DNA of 15,447 bases from Butyricicoccus_A sp964513445 (GCA_964513445.1 CAZEMM010000046.1:1-15447), one strand, 5' to 3'. Shown: positions 5,802-13,619, counted from the stretch's first letter. Numbers and translations are program-made. Notes: generated by a model not told the origin, from the sequence alone.

Positions 5802-7900
5802 TGCCGGAGCTGCTTGCGCCGGCAGGCTCGATGGAGGCAGTGCGTGCCGCCGTACAAAACGGCGCGACGGCTGTCTATCTGGGCTTTGGCGCGTTCAACG
5901 CACGGCGCGGCGCGAAGAATTTTACGGCGGAAGAGATGCGGCAGGCTTTGGCCTATTGCCGCCTGCGCGGGGTCAAGACCAATGTGACGGTCAACACGCT
6001 GGTGTCCGACCGGGAGCTGCCCCGTCTGCTCGCGGACGTGCGGCTGCTGCTGGAGGCAGGCGCGGATGCGCTCATTGTGCAGGATTTGGGTGCGGCGCGC
6101 GCGATCCGGGCGCGCTTTCCGGATGCCGTGCTGCATGCCTCCACGCAGCTGACGGTGCACTCGCTGGCGGGGGCGCGCGCGGCAAAGGCGCTGGGCTTTT
6201 CCCGCGTCGTGCTTTCGCGCGAGCTGCCGCTGGAGGAAATTCGCCATATCACGCGCCATGCGGGTGTGGAGACGGAGGTCTTTGTGCATGGCGCGCTGTG
6301 CATGTGCTATTCCGGCCAGTGTGCGCTGTCCGCCGTCATCGGGCGGCGCAGCGGCAACCGCGGCCTGTGCGCACAGCCGTGCCGCCTGCCGTATGGCGGG
6401 GCCAGCCGCTATCCGATGAGCCTCAAGGACCTGTGTCTGCTGCCGCGCCTGCGGGCGCTGTGCGAGGCGGGCGTCTCGTCGCTCAAAATAGAGGGTCGGA
6501 TGAAGCGTCCGGAATATGTCGCGATTGTGACGAAGATTTACGCGGCGGTGCTGCGGGAAAACCGAGCACCGACACGCGAGGAGATGGAGACGCTGGCGCG
6601 GGTGTTCTCGCGCGACGGCTTTACGCAGGGTTATCCGGATGACAAATGCGGTCCGGCGATGTTTGGCACGCGGTCGGAGACGCCGGCGCGTATATTGAAG
6701 CCGCTGTATGACGCGGCGGCGCGCACCTTTTCCGAGGGGGAAGAGCGTGTGCTCACGCCGCTGGACATGCAGATGACGGCGAAGCGCGGTCAGCCGCTTG
6801 TGCTGACGGCCTCTGACGGCGCGCACCGCGTCGTCTGTACGGCCGAGCCGCCCGAGCCTGCGCAAAAGCGCGGGACGACGGCGGATGATATGCAGGCCGC
6901 GCTGCACAAGACGGGCGGCACGGTATACACCGTGCGCGCGCTTACGGTGCAGCTGGACGACGGCCTGCGCATTCCGGCGCGCACGCTCAATGCGCTGCGG
7001 CGGGAGACGTTGGCGCGCATGACGCGCGAGCGGCTCGCTGTGCCAGAAGTCACGGAGCGGGAGGAGGATGCCGCACGGCCGCCCGCGTTTGACCGGATAT
7101 TTCGCGGCTATACCGTGCAGGTGCGCACGGCGGAGCAGATGACCGAGCCGCTGATGCAGCTGCCGTTTGAGACGTATTATGTCCCGCTGCGCGTGCTTGC
7201 GGAGCAGCCGGCGCGCGCGCGAGCGTGGTTTGAGCGGGGCTGCACGCTGGTTCCCGTGCTGCCGCGCATTATTTGGGACAGGGAGCGCGAGGGCGTGCTG
7301 GAGCAGCTGCGTGTCTGTCAGGCTATCGGCTGCACAGCCGCGCTGTGCGGCAACCTCGCGCAGATTGCGCCGGTGCGTGCGCTGGGGCTGGATGCGTTTG
7401 GCGATTTTGGACTGAATGTGTTTAACACGGGCGCGCTGGAGACGCTGTATGATATGGGCGTGCGGCGGCAGACGATATCGTTTGAGCTGCGTCTGCCGCA
7501 GATTCGCGATATGCGCGCGCCGATGGCGACCGAGCTGATCGTGGCGGGACGTCTGCCGCTCATGCTGACGGAAAACTGTATGATGGTGGGCGCGGACGGC
7601 GGCTGCAGGCGCGACGGCAGCGGCGTATGCGCGCGTGGCGCCTATTACCTGACTGACCGGCGCGGCGCAAAATTTCCGGTGTTCCGTGAGGAGCACTGCC
7701 GCAACAGCCTGTATAATTCACAGCCGTTGTTTTTAGAACCGCAGGAATATCGGCAGATCGGCGTGACGTTTGCGCGTCTGCTGCTGACCGATGAGCGTCC
7801 GCGCGAGGCGGCGCGCATTGCGCGTGCGCTGCTGGACGGCAAAACGCCGGAATTCGGCGTGCCGGCGACGCGCGGACTATACCGAAGAGGAGTGGAATAA
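5801..7900 (+). CDS. U32 family protein with DUF3656-type middle domain (RlhA/TrhP-like)
   Basis: A 699-residue protein annotated in databases as peptidase U32 or collagenase. Characterised relatives are RNA hydroxylation enzymes (RlhA for 23S rRNA, TrhP for tRNA U34), so RNA modification is more likely than proteolysis. Seen: N-terminal ELLAPAGSMEAVRAAVQNGA (from residue 3), the family signature EVFVHGALCMCYSGQC (159-174) followed by GNRGLCAQPC (185-194), SLKDLC (207-212) and SLKIEGRMKRPEYV (227-240). The segment of about 370-490 fits the DUF3656 region of long U32 proteins. A second cysteine set (C593, C602, C610, C633) ends in HCRNSLYNSQPLFL. Cys167, 174, 190 and 212 are candidate Fe-S ligands by analogy with UbiU/UbiV. 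The start overlaps the zapA stop (TAATG) without a good SD, suggesting translational coupling. Assignment to RlhA rather than TrhP is not secure. Confidence 0.88.
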   Translation: MPELLAPAGSMEAVRAAVQNGATAVYLGFGAFNARRGAKNFTAEEMRQALAYCRLRGVKTNVTVNTLVSDRELPRLLADVRLLLEAGADALIVQDLGAARAIRARFPDAVLHASTQLTVHSLAGARAAKALGFSRVVLSRELPLEEIRHITRHAGVETEVFVHGALCMCYSGQCALSAVIGRRSGNRGLCAQPCRLPYGGASRYPMSLKDLCLLPRLRALCEAGVSSLKIEGRMKRPEYVAIVTKIYAAVLRENRAPTREEMETLARVFSRDGFTQGYPDDKCGPAMFGTRSETPARILKPLYDAAARTFSEGEERVLTPLDMQMTAKRGQPLVLTASDGAHRVVCTAEPPEPAQKRGTTADDMQAALHKTGGTVYTVRALTVQLDDGLRIPARTLNALRRETLARMTRERLAVPEVTEREEDAARPPAFDRIFRGYTVQVRTAEQMTEPLMQLPFETYYVPLRVLAEQPARARAWFERGCTLVPVLPRIIWDREREGVLEQLRVCQAIGCTAALCGNLAQIAPVRALGLDAFGDFGLNVFNTGALETLYDMGVRRQTISFELRLPQIRDMRAPMATELIVAGRLPLMLTENCMMVGADGGCRRDGSGVCARGAYYLTDRRGAKFPVFREEHCRNSLYNSQPLFLEPQEYRQIGVTFARLLLTDERPREAARIARALLDGKTPEFGVPATRGLYRRGVE

Positions 7901-8350
7901 ATGACGATTCGATTTCAACGCATCGCGTCTGCGGGCGGGCGCATGCAGGAGCTGCCCAGACCGGCGACGGCGGGCGCTGCGGGCGCAGATCTGCGCGCCA
8001 ATCTGGACGCACCGCTGACGGTGCCGCCGATGGGACGTGTGCTGGTGCCGACCGGACTTGCAGTCGAGCTGCCGAGCGCGCAGTACGGTGCGTTTTTGTT
8101 TGCGCGCAGCGGTCTTGCCGTCAAGCACGGCCTTGCGCTGTCCAATGGCGTCGGTGTGATCGACAGCGATTATCGCGGCGAGATCTGTGTCGGACTGGTC
8201 AACCTGTCCGACGCGCCGTATACCATCCAGCCGGACGAGCGCATTGCACAGCTCGTCATTTTGCCGGTCGCGCAGTTTGAGCCGGAGGAGGCGCAGACGC
8301 TGTCCGACACCGGGCGCGGGGCGGGCGGCTTCGGCTCGACCGGACGATAA
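7901..8350 (+). CDS. dut: dUTP diphosphatase (trimeric dUTPase)
   Basis: A 149-residue trimeric-type dUTPase, which splits dUTP to dUMP and pyrophosphate, keeps uracil out of DNA and feeds dTMP synthesis. All five family motifs are present: I AGADLRA (27-33), II RSGLAV (69-74), III GVGVIDSDYRGEI (83-95) with the expected catalytic Asp88, IV ERIAQL (113-118), and V RGAGGFGSTG (139-148), the flexible P-loop-like lid. Length is normal. The ATG follows the U32 stop directly (TAA-ATG), with GAGGAG at 7887-7892. The next gene, maf, is another house-cleaning pyrophosphatase. Confidence 0.97.
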   Translation: MTIRFQRIASAGGRMQELPRPATAGAAGADLRANLDAPLTVPPMGRVLVPTGLAVELPSAQYGAFLFARSGLAVKHGLALSNGVGVIDSDYRGEICVGLVNLSDAPYTIQPDERIAQLVILPVAQFEPEEAQTLSDTGRGAGGFGSTGR

Positions 8351-8369
8351 CTGTTTAGGAGAATTCATT

Positions 8370-8948
8370 ATGATACAATCGTATCATCCAATCATATTGG
8401 CGTCGCAGTCGCCGCGCCGGCGGGAGCTGCTCGCGCGGGTGACGCCGGAATTTTGTGTGCAGCCGGCGGATGTCGATGAGACGCTGGCGGCGGATGCCGC
8501 GCCGCGCGAGGCGGTTGCGGAGTTGGCAAGGCGCAAGGCGCGCGCCGTATTTGCGGGCGCGCAGCAGAGCGCGCTCGTCATCGCGGCGGACACCATCGTC
8601 GTGTGCGACGATGTCATATTGGGCAAGCCGAACGACGAGGCGGACGCGCTGCGCATGCTGCAGCTGCTGTCCGGACGCACCCATCAGGTCATGACGGCCG
8701 TGTGTGTGCGCACTGCGGCGCACGAGGACACGCGCGTATCTGTGACAGATGTGACATTTCGCGCGCTGCACGCAGGAGAGGCGGCGCGCTACGTCGCCTC
8801 GGGCGAGCCGATGGACAAGGCGGGCGCATATGGCATTCAGGGCGCGGGCGGCCTGTTCGTCTCGCGCATAGACGGCGATTATTACGGCGTGATGGGGCTG
8901 CCCATCTGTATGCTGAGCGAAATGCTCCGGCCAGAAAGGTGGATGTGA
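8370..8948 (+). CDS. maf: Maf family nucleoside triphosphate pyrophosphatase
   Basis: A 192-residue Maf protein. The family hydrolyses non-canonical or surplus nucleoside triphosphates to monophosphates; the SQSPRRRELL (12-21), ADTIV (73-77) and YVASGEPMDKAGAYGIQG (141-158) pattern resembles the dTTP/UTP-preferring branch (B. subtilis Maf, E. coli YhdE). GKP (85-87) and the final YYGVMGLP block are also present. The length is usual. The ATG at 8370 is chosen because AGGAG (8357-8361) lies 8 nt upstream and the hydrophobic first strand starts there; the frame is open back to 8187 but overlaps dut. In Bacillus and many Clostridia maf stands beside mreBCD, as here beside mreC. Septum-related effects are reported for B. 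subtilis Maf. Confidence 0.95.
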   Translation: MIQSYHPIILASQSPRRRELLARVTPEFCVQPADVDETLAADAAPREAVAELARRKARAVFAGAQQSALVIAADTIVVCDDVILGKPNDEADALRMLQLLSGRTHQVMTAVCVRTAAHEDTRVSVTDVTFRALHAGEAARYVASGEPMDKAGAYGIQGAGGLFVSRIDGDYYGVMGLPICMLSEMLRPERWM

Positions 8949-8949
8949 C

Positions 8950-9996
8950 TTGCGGAGGTTTTTGAAGAACGTCGTGCACAAAAAATGGTTTCCGGTCTCG
9001 CTGCTTGCCGCTGCTGTTTGCGTTGCACTTGCGATCTATACCGGCGTGAGCGGCAATGACAGCGCGGTTTCCCGCGCGCTGGACCGTGCGCTCATGCCCG
9101 CAAAGCGCGGCGTGACGCGTCTGGCGGTGGATGTCGCGCATGTCTACAATCAGCTGTTCCGCTACGACCAGATGGAAGAGGAAAACGAGTCGCTGCGGGC
9201 GCAGGTCGCGGAGCTGAAAAGTCAGCTGGAGGATGCAAAGGCGGACACGCAGGAAAACGCGCAGCTGCGCGCCATGCTGGGCGTTGCCGAGCGCAATACG
9301 CAGTTTACCTATGCCTCGGCAGAGGTTATCGGACGTACGCTGGACGAGTGGTCGAGCGTGCTTGAGCTGGACGCGGGGAGCGCCGAGGGATTGGAAAAGG
9401 GCGACTGTGTCGTCACGGCAGAGGGCATGGTTGGCTATATCACAAAGGTTTCCGAGCATTCCTGCCAGGTCACGACGACTATTGACAGCAATATGGCCGC
9501 GGGCGCGCGCGTGCTGCGCTCTGGCGAGCTGGCTGTCGCGCAGGGCGATTATCAGCGGATGCAGGACAGCAGGCTCGAGCTGAGCTATCTGGATAAGGAG
9601 GCTGACGTCGTCGTGGGCGATACTGTTGTCACCAGCGGCACGGGCGGGATTTTCCCGTATGGGCTGACCATCGGCGTAGTGGAGGATATCCAGACCGAGA
9701 GCGACGGCATGTCCAAATACGCGGTGATCGAGCCGGCAGTGGACATCGCTTCGCTCACGCGTGTCTATGTCATCACGGATATCGACGTGACAAGCGAGGA
9801 TTATCAGGATCCGTATGCGGTGGCCGCTGCGTCGGACGACAGCGGCGAGGAGGACACGTCGGACGATACATATGACGAAGAGGATGACGCGTCCGGCAAT
9901 GCGGAGGATGAGGAGCAAGCGTCATATGACGATGAAGACGCCGCTTCAGATACGTCGAAGGACGATACAGAGGACGATACGGAGGACGAGCAATGA
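8950..9996 (+). CDS. mreC: Rod shape-determining protein MreC with acidic C-terminal tail
   Basis: A 348-residue elongasome protein. MreC is anchored in the membrane, with its bulk outside, and links MreB/MreD to PBP2. Seen: short basic N-terminus, one membrane helix (about 13-31), a coiled coil (about 72-110), then the beta-barrel MreC core (about 120-276), with SSVLELDAGSAEGLEKGD, GMVGYITKVS, and TSGTGGIFPYGLTIGVV. After the core comes an unusual tail: residues 295-348 hold 29 Asp/Glu and one Lys. A TTG at 8950 is taken as start because AAAGGTGG (8935-8942) lies 7 nt upstream and one base separates it from the maf stop. A second TTG at 8962 lies only 3 nt from GGAGG. The stop overlaps mreD (ATGA). 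mreB is not adjacent. Confidence 0.93.
   Translation: MRRFLKNVVHKKWFPVSLLAAAVCVALAIYTGVSGNDSAVSRALDRALMPAKRGVTRLAVDVAHVYNQLFRYDQMEEENESLRAQVAELKSQLEDAKADTQENAQLRAMLGVAERNTQFTYASAEVIGRTLDEWSSVLELDAGSAEGLEKGDCVVTAEGMVGYITKVSEHSCQVTTTIDSNMAAGARVLRSGELAVAQGDYQRMQDSRLELSYLDKEADVVVGDTVVTSGTGGIFPYGLTIGVVEDIQTESDGMSKYAVIEPAVDIASLTRVYVITDIDVTSEDYQDPYAVAAASDDSGEEDTSDDTYDEEDDASGNAEDEEQASYDDEDAASDTSKDDTEDDTEDEQ
9961..9990 (+). repeat. 12-bp tandem repeat in the mreC acidic tail
   Basis: GACGATACAGAG (9961-9972), GACGATACGGAG (9973-9984) and the partial unit GACGAG (9985-9990) encode the repeating DDTE-DDTE-DE at the end of MreC. The unit is a multiple of three, so copy-number change would lengthen or shorten the tail without a frameshift. 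The second copy also supplies the GGAGG (9981-9985) that acts as ribosome binding site for mreD, 7 nt ahead of its ATG. Confidence 0.75.
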
Positions 9997-10607
9997 GGCG
10001 GCTGACACCGATGCTGCACACCGGATTGACCGCCGCCCTGGTGCTGCTGGCTTATATCGTGCAGGTCAGCCTGCGCCTGCGCGCCGACGCCTTTGCGGTC
10101 ATTGACCTGCTGCCGCCGCTTGTTGTGGCGGCGGGCTGTGTGCTCGGCTCGGGCGCGGGCATGGTGTGCGGCTTGCTGGCAGGCCTGCTGCATGATGTGT
10201 CCGGCGCGGGCATCGAGGGCGTCTATCCGCTGTATTTTATGCTGTGCGGCATTTTGAGCGGCTATCTGTCCGAGCATCATCCGCGCGCCCGCATACGCAT
10301 GGCGCTGCTGTGCGTGGCGTGTACGGCCAGCGTGCTCCCCGCGATTCGCTATCTGTTTTATTATCAATTTGTGACGCAGACCGGCATCACCGTCTTTGCG
10401 CTGGATATCGCGCGGCGCATGGCCGTGTGTATGCTGCTGTGTCCGGTCGCGATAGGCATCGTGCGGCTGCTCGGCAGGCTGTGCGCGTGGCGTCCGCGCC
10501 GGGCCAGACGCGGCGTTTTGGCCGCTGCGGAGGACGTACCGGCGGAGGACGCGCCGATGGACGAGCCATCCGCGCCGCCCGATGACAGAGGGGAGGATGG
10601 AGCGTGA
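9993..10607 (+). CDS. mreD: Rod shape-determining protein MreD
   Basis: A 204-residue polytopic membrane protein. Hydrophobic segments lie at about 10-27, 36-68 (probably two short spans with a glycine-rich turn), 75-93, 102-122 and 141-162, matching MreD, which joins MreC and PBP2/RodA in the lateral wall machine. The segment IDLLPPLVVAAGCVLGSGAG and the GLLHDVSGAGIEG motif near the end of the third span are MreD-like. A basic cluster (WRPRRARR, 166-173) is followed by an acidic, proline-rich tail (about 179-204) that most MreD proteins lack; by the positive-inside rule this tail is probably cytoplasmic. Its ATG overlaps the mreC stop and its stop overlaps the mrdA GTG (GTGA), both signs of coupled translation. 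Confidence 0.9.
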   Translation: MRRLTPMLHTGLTAALVLLAYIVQVSLRLRADAFAVIDLLPPLVVAAGCVLGSGAGMVCGLLAGLLHDVSGAGIEGVYPLYFMLCGILSGYLSEHHPRARIRMALLCVACTASVLPAIRYLFYYQFVTQTGITVFALDIARRMAVCMLLCPVAIGIVRLLGRLCAWRPRRARRGVLAAAEDVPAEDAPMDEPSAPPDDRGEDGA

Positions 10608-12670
10608 ATCGGAAACAGCTGCTGCACCGTCTGGTGTTTGTTATGGCGGTAATGCTTGTTTTTGTGCTCATTTGCGTTGCCAATCTGTTTTCCCTCCAGG
10701 TGATCCATGGCGAGGAATACGCGCAGCAGGCGGATCATGTGCTGACGTATACCAGCACGACCTCCGCCTCACGCGGCGATATGCTCGACCGAAACGGCGA
10801 GACGCTGGTGACCAATACCACGCAGTATGGCCTTCGCGTTATGTATGCGTTCTGGGACAGGGAAAATCAAAATGATACAATTTTGCGCGTTGTGGATATC
10901 ATCCGGCAGGACGAGGACGCCACGATCAACGACACGCTGCCCATCTCGGACGGCGCGGACGGCTTTTCGTTCACCAAGGATGAGGACAGCGCGGATCTGT
11001 CCAGCCTGCGCAGCTTTTGCGAGGGAGAGGGCTGGGGCGCTGATCTGAGCGCGGCCGACATCATGGCGCGGCTGCGCGAAAAGTACGCGGTCGGGTCGGA
11101 GGCGTCGGATACTGACGCGCGCAAAATCGTCGGCATCCGCTATCAGATGGAGCAGGAACAGTTTTCTCAGTACAATTCATTCAATCTGGCAAGCGGCATT
11201 TCGATGGAGCTGGTTGTCCAATTCAGTGAGCAGCAGGATGATTTCCCCGGCATCGAGGTGGAGACGCGCTCGGAGCGCGAGGTGCGCACCGGATATGCCG
11301 CGAATATTTTGGGCTATACCGGCCCGATCTTTGCGGAGGACTGGGAAAAATATCAGGCTGAGGGTTACTCGATGAACGCGAGGGTCGGAAAGACGGGCGC
11401 GGAGCAGGCCTTTGAGGAATATCTGCGCGGCACGGACGGCGAGCGCACGATCGAGACCGACTCACGCGGCAATGTCGTCAGCGAGAGCGATACGGTGGAA
11501 GCGCAGTCTGGCAACAACGTCGTGCTGACGCTGGATATCGGTTTGCAGGAGGTCGCGGAGAAATCGCTTGCGGAGCGGTGTGAAAGCATCGAAACGGCGA
11601 ACGGCGGCGCGGCGGTCGTCATCAATGTCAAGAATGGCGAAATTCTCGTGCTGGCCAATTATCCGACCTATCAGCTGGAAACATTTAATCAGGATTACAA
11701 CGAGCTGCGTGAGGACGAACGCAACCCGCTGCTCAACCGCTCGATCGCAGGCACCTATGCGCCCGGCTCGACGTATAAAATCTGTACGGCGGTCGCCGGC
11801 CTGGAGAGCGGCGTGATCGACGCGGACACGCGCATCAACGATACCGGCGTGTACGACTATTATGACGATTACAAGCCGCGCTGCTGGATTTACACCTCGA
11901 GCGGCAAAGGCCACGGCTGGGAGGATGTCACCGGCGCGATTCAGGATTCGTGCAACTATTTCTTTTATGAGACCGGACGCCTGATTGGAGGCGAGACGCT
12001 GGAGCGCTATGGCAAGCAGTTTGGCTTTGGCGAGTATACCGGTCTGGAGCTTTCCGGCGAACAGAAGGGTACGGTTGCGGGGCCGACAGCGCGCGCAGCG
12101 ATGCAGGAAAACGATCCGACGGTGCGCGCATGGTCAGCCGGCGACGTGCTGCAGGCAGCCATCGGTCAGGGTGACAACGCGTTTACGCCGCTGCAGCTGG
12201 CGAATTACTGCGCGGCGATTGCGACGCGCGGCACACTGTATTCCGCCCATCTGCTGCGCTCGGTCAAGGCATATGACTATTCCAGCACCATTTACACCAG
12301 AGAGACCGAGGTGCTCAATCAGATCAGCGCGTCGGATGAGACGTGGGATCTGGTGCAGGAGGGCATGGCAAAGGTCACGACGGAGGATGGCACGGCGGCC
12401 AGTGTGTTTGAAAACTACGCGATTGACGTGGCGGGTAAATCCGGTACGGCGCAGATTTCCGGCACAGAGATCGACGACGGCCTGTTTATCTCCTATGCGC
12501 CGCAGGACGACCCGCAGATCGCGGTGTGCGTCGTCATTGAAGGCGGCGATTCGGGCAATAATGTCGCGCCGGTCATTCGGGATATTTACGACGCGTATTT
12601 CTTCTCGGACGATACGCAGACAGAGGATAGCGAGGAGGAAGACAACGGCAGCTTTGACATCATTGCATGA
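10604..12670 (+). CDS. mrdA: Penicillin-binding protein 2 (class B, elongation transpeptidase)
   Basis: A 688-residue class B PBP that cross-links peptidoglycan during elongation with RodA and MreCD. It has one N-terminal membrane anchor (about 9-31), the pedestal motif ASRGDMLDRNGETL (55-68), a pedestal domain that includes a long loop, and a transpeptidase domain with all three active-site motifs: S389-T-Y-K392 (nucleophile Ser389), S449-C-N451 and K612-S-G-T615. The last 23 residues are acidic (SDDTQTEDSEEEDNG) and would lie outside the membrane. A GTG start overlaps the mreD stop, with GGAGG at 10592-10596 seven nt upstream. Its place after mreCD and its length favour MrdA/PBP2 over the septal FtsI/SpoVD type. 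rodA is not present next to it. Confidence 0.94.
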   Translation: MNRKQLLHRLVFVMAVMLVFVLICVANLFSLQVIHGEEYAQQADHVLTYTSTTSASRGDMLDRNGETLVTNTTQYGLRVMYAFWDRENQNDTILRVVDIIRQDEDATINDTLPISDGADGFSFTKDEDSADLSSLRSFCEGEGWGADLSAADIMARLREKYAVGSEASDTDARKIVGIRYQMEQEQFSQYNSFNLASGISMELVVQFSEQQDDFPGIEVETRSEREVRTGYAANILGYTGPIFAEDWEKYQAEGYSMNARVGKTGAEQAFEEYLRGTDGERTIETDSRGNVVSESDTVEAQSGNNVVLTLDIGLQEVAEKSLAERCESIETANGGAAVVINVKNGEILVLANYPTYQLETFNQDYNELREDERNPLLNRSIAGTYAPGSTYKICTAVAGLESGVIDADTRINDTGVYDYYDDYKPRCWIYTSSGKGHGWEDVTGAIQDSCNYFFYETGRLIGGETLERYGKQFGFGEYTGLELSGEQKGTVAGPTARAAMQENDPTVRAWSAGDVLQAAIGQGDNAFTPLQLANYCAAIATRGTLYSAHLLRSVKAYDYSSTIYTRETEVLNQISASDETWDLVQEGMAKVTTEDGTAASVFENYAIDVAGKSGTAQISGTEIDDGLFISYAPQDDPQIAVCVVIEGGDSGNNVAPVIRDIYDAYFFSDDTQTEDSEEEDNGSFDIIA

Positions 12671-12715
12671 GCGGCAGAGGGGGCACGAATTTTAATTATT
12701 ACGCCCGCTGTTGTC

Positions 12716-12766
12716 ACTTTTGCAACAAATGTGAAAAAAGATGACCGAACCCCCTTGTGCAAAAGT
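12716..12766. repeat. Imperfect inverted repeat overlapping the minD promoter
   Basis: ACTTTTGCAACAA (12716-12728) is the reverse complement of TTGTGCAAAAGT (12755-12766) except for one extra A, with a 26-nt spacer. The right arm contains the -35 box of the minD promoter. It could be an operator or, folded in RNA, a weak stem behind mrdA. The long loop and AT-rich arm make a terminator unlikely. The rest of 12671-12806 holds no gene. Confidence 0.35.
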
Positions 12767-12783
12767 TTTAATTGGTATATAAT
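12755..12783 (+). promoter_or_regulatory. Sigma-A promoter of minD-mgsA
   Basis: TTGTGC (12755-12760) and a perfect TATAAT (12778-12783) are separated by 17 bp. The start would be near 12790, about 17 nt before the minD ATG, with GGGAGG (12797-12802) between them. This separates minD-mgsA from the mre/mrdA genes. Confidence 0.7.
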
Positions 12784-12806
12784 TTTCTTGACTGGCGGGA
12801 GGCTAT

Positions 12807-13556
12807 ATGACGAAAGTAATACTCATCGCGTCCGGTAAGGGCGGGACTGGAAAAACGTCTCTGGCGGCGGGTGTTTCCGCGGCGCTGGCGGCGCGCGGGC
12901 ACAAGGTGCTGGTGATCGACGCGGATTCCGGCCTGCGCAATCTGGACATTGTGCTCGGCATGAGCGACCGCGTGGTATTCAGCTTTGCGGATGTCGCAGC
13001 CGGCATGATTTCGCTGGAGGAGGCCGCCGCGCAGCATCCGAAGCGCGAGACGCTGTATGTGCTGACCGCACCAGCGGAGCCATTGGAAGCGGGCGCGTTC
13101 ACGCAGGATGGTGTCCGTGCGCTGTACCGACAGGCGCAGGATGCGGACTTTGATTTTGTTTTGGTAGATGGCCCCGCGGGGCTGGCGCCGGAATATACGG
13201 TGTTTGCCGCGGTCGCGGAGCAGGCGATCATCATTACCTATGGCGGTAGCGGCTCGCTGCGCGGCGCGGAACGCATGGCGCGCGTGCTGGAGGATGCCGG
13301 CGTGCAGCAGGTTCGGCTGGTGGTCAACCGGATTCGCCGCCGTCTCATTCGCCTTGGCGCGGTTGGTACGGTGGACGACGCGATGGACGCGACCGGACTG
13401 TGCCTGCTGGGCATTGTGCCGGAGGATGAGGATGTCTCAATTTATGCGGAACAGGGCAAGCTGATCGCGTCCGACCGCATGCGCAGCGCGGCGGAGGCAT
13501 ATGCCAACATTGCCGCCCGGCTGGACGGCGACGAAAGGCCGCTGATGCGACTGTGA
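12807..13556 (+). CDS. minD: MinD-like ParA/MinD family ATPase lacking the membrane-targeting helix
   Basis: A 249-residue P-loop ATPase of the MinD/ParA class. It shows the deviant Walker A motif KGGTGKTS (11-18) with signature Lys11 and Lys16, IDADSGLRNLDIVLGM (37-52), and Walker B LVDGPAGL (119-126). Later blocks line up with MinD: NRIRRRLIRLG, TVDDAMDATG and LLGIVPEDEDV. MinD normally binds the membrane as an ATP-bound dimer and places MinC to block polar division. Here the protein ends DGDERPLMRL, at the place where E. coli MinD has GEERPFRF and then continues into its amphipathic helix, so that helix is missing. Neither shifted frame beyond the stop encodes one. No minC or minE is next to it. 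GGGAGG lies only 4 nt before the ATG. A ParA- or FlhG-like role cannot be excluded. Confidence 0.78.
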   Translation: MTKVILIASGKGGTGKTSLAAGVSAALAARGHKVLVIDADSGLRNLDIVLGMSDRVVFSFADVAAGMISLEEAAAQHPKRETLYVLTAPAEPLEAGAFTQDGVRALYRQAQDADFDFVLVDGPAGLAPEYTVFAAVAEQAIIITYGGSGSLRGAERMARVLEDAGVQQVRLVVNRIRRRLIRLGAVGTVDDAMDATGLCLLGIVPEDEDVSIYAEQGKLIASDRMRSAAEAYANIAARLDGDERPLMRL

Positions 13557-13619
13557 TGATTTGGAACGTACCAATCTGAGAGAGTAAACCGGATTGAAAC
13601 CATATGGGAATTGTCATCG

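Noticed and set aside
5756..7696. 646-codon open frame on the minus strand across the U32 gene
   Set aside because: It runs antisense to a well-recognised gene, its product is rich in Arg, His and Gln with no known domain, and GC-rich third positions often leave the opposite strand open. Treated as a shadow.
8689..9918. 409-codon minus-strand open frame across maf and mreC
   Set aside because: Antisense to two recognised genes, no ribosome binding site noted, and low-complexity composition. Shadow of the GC-rich coding strand.
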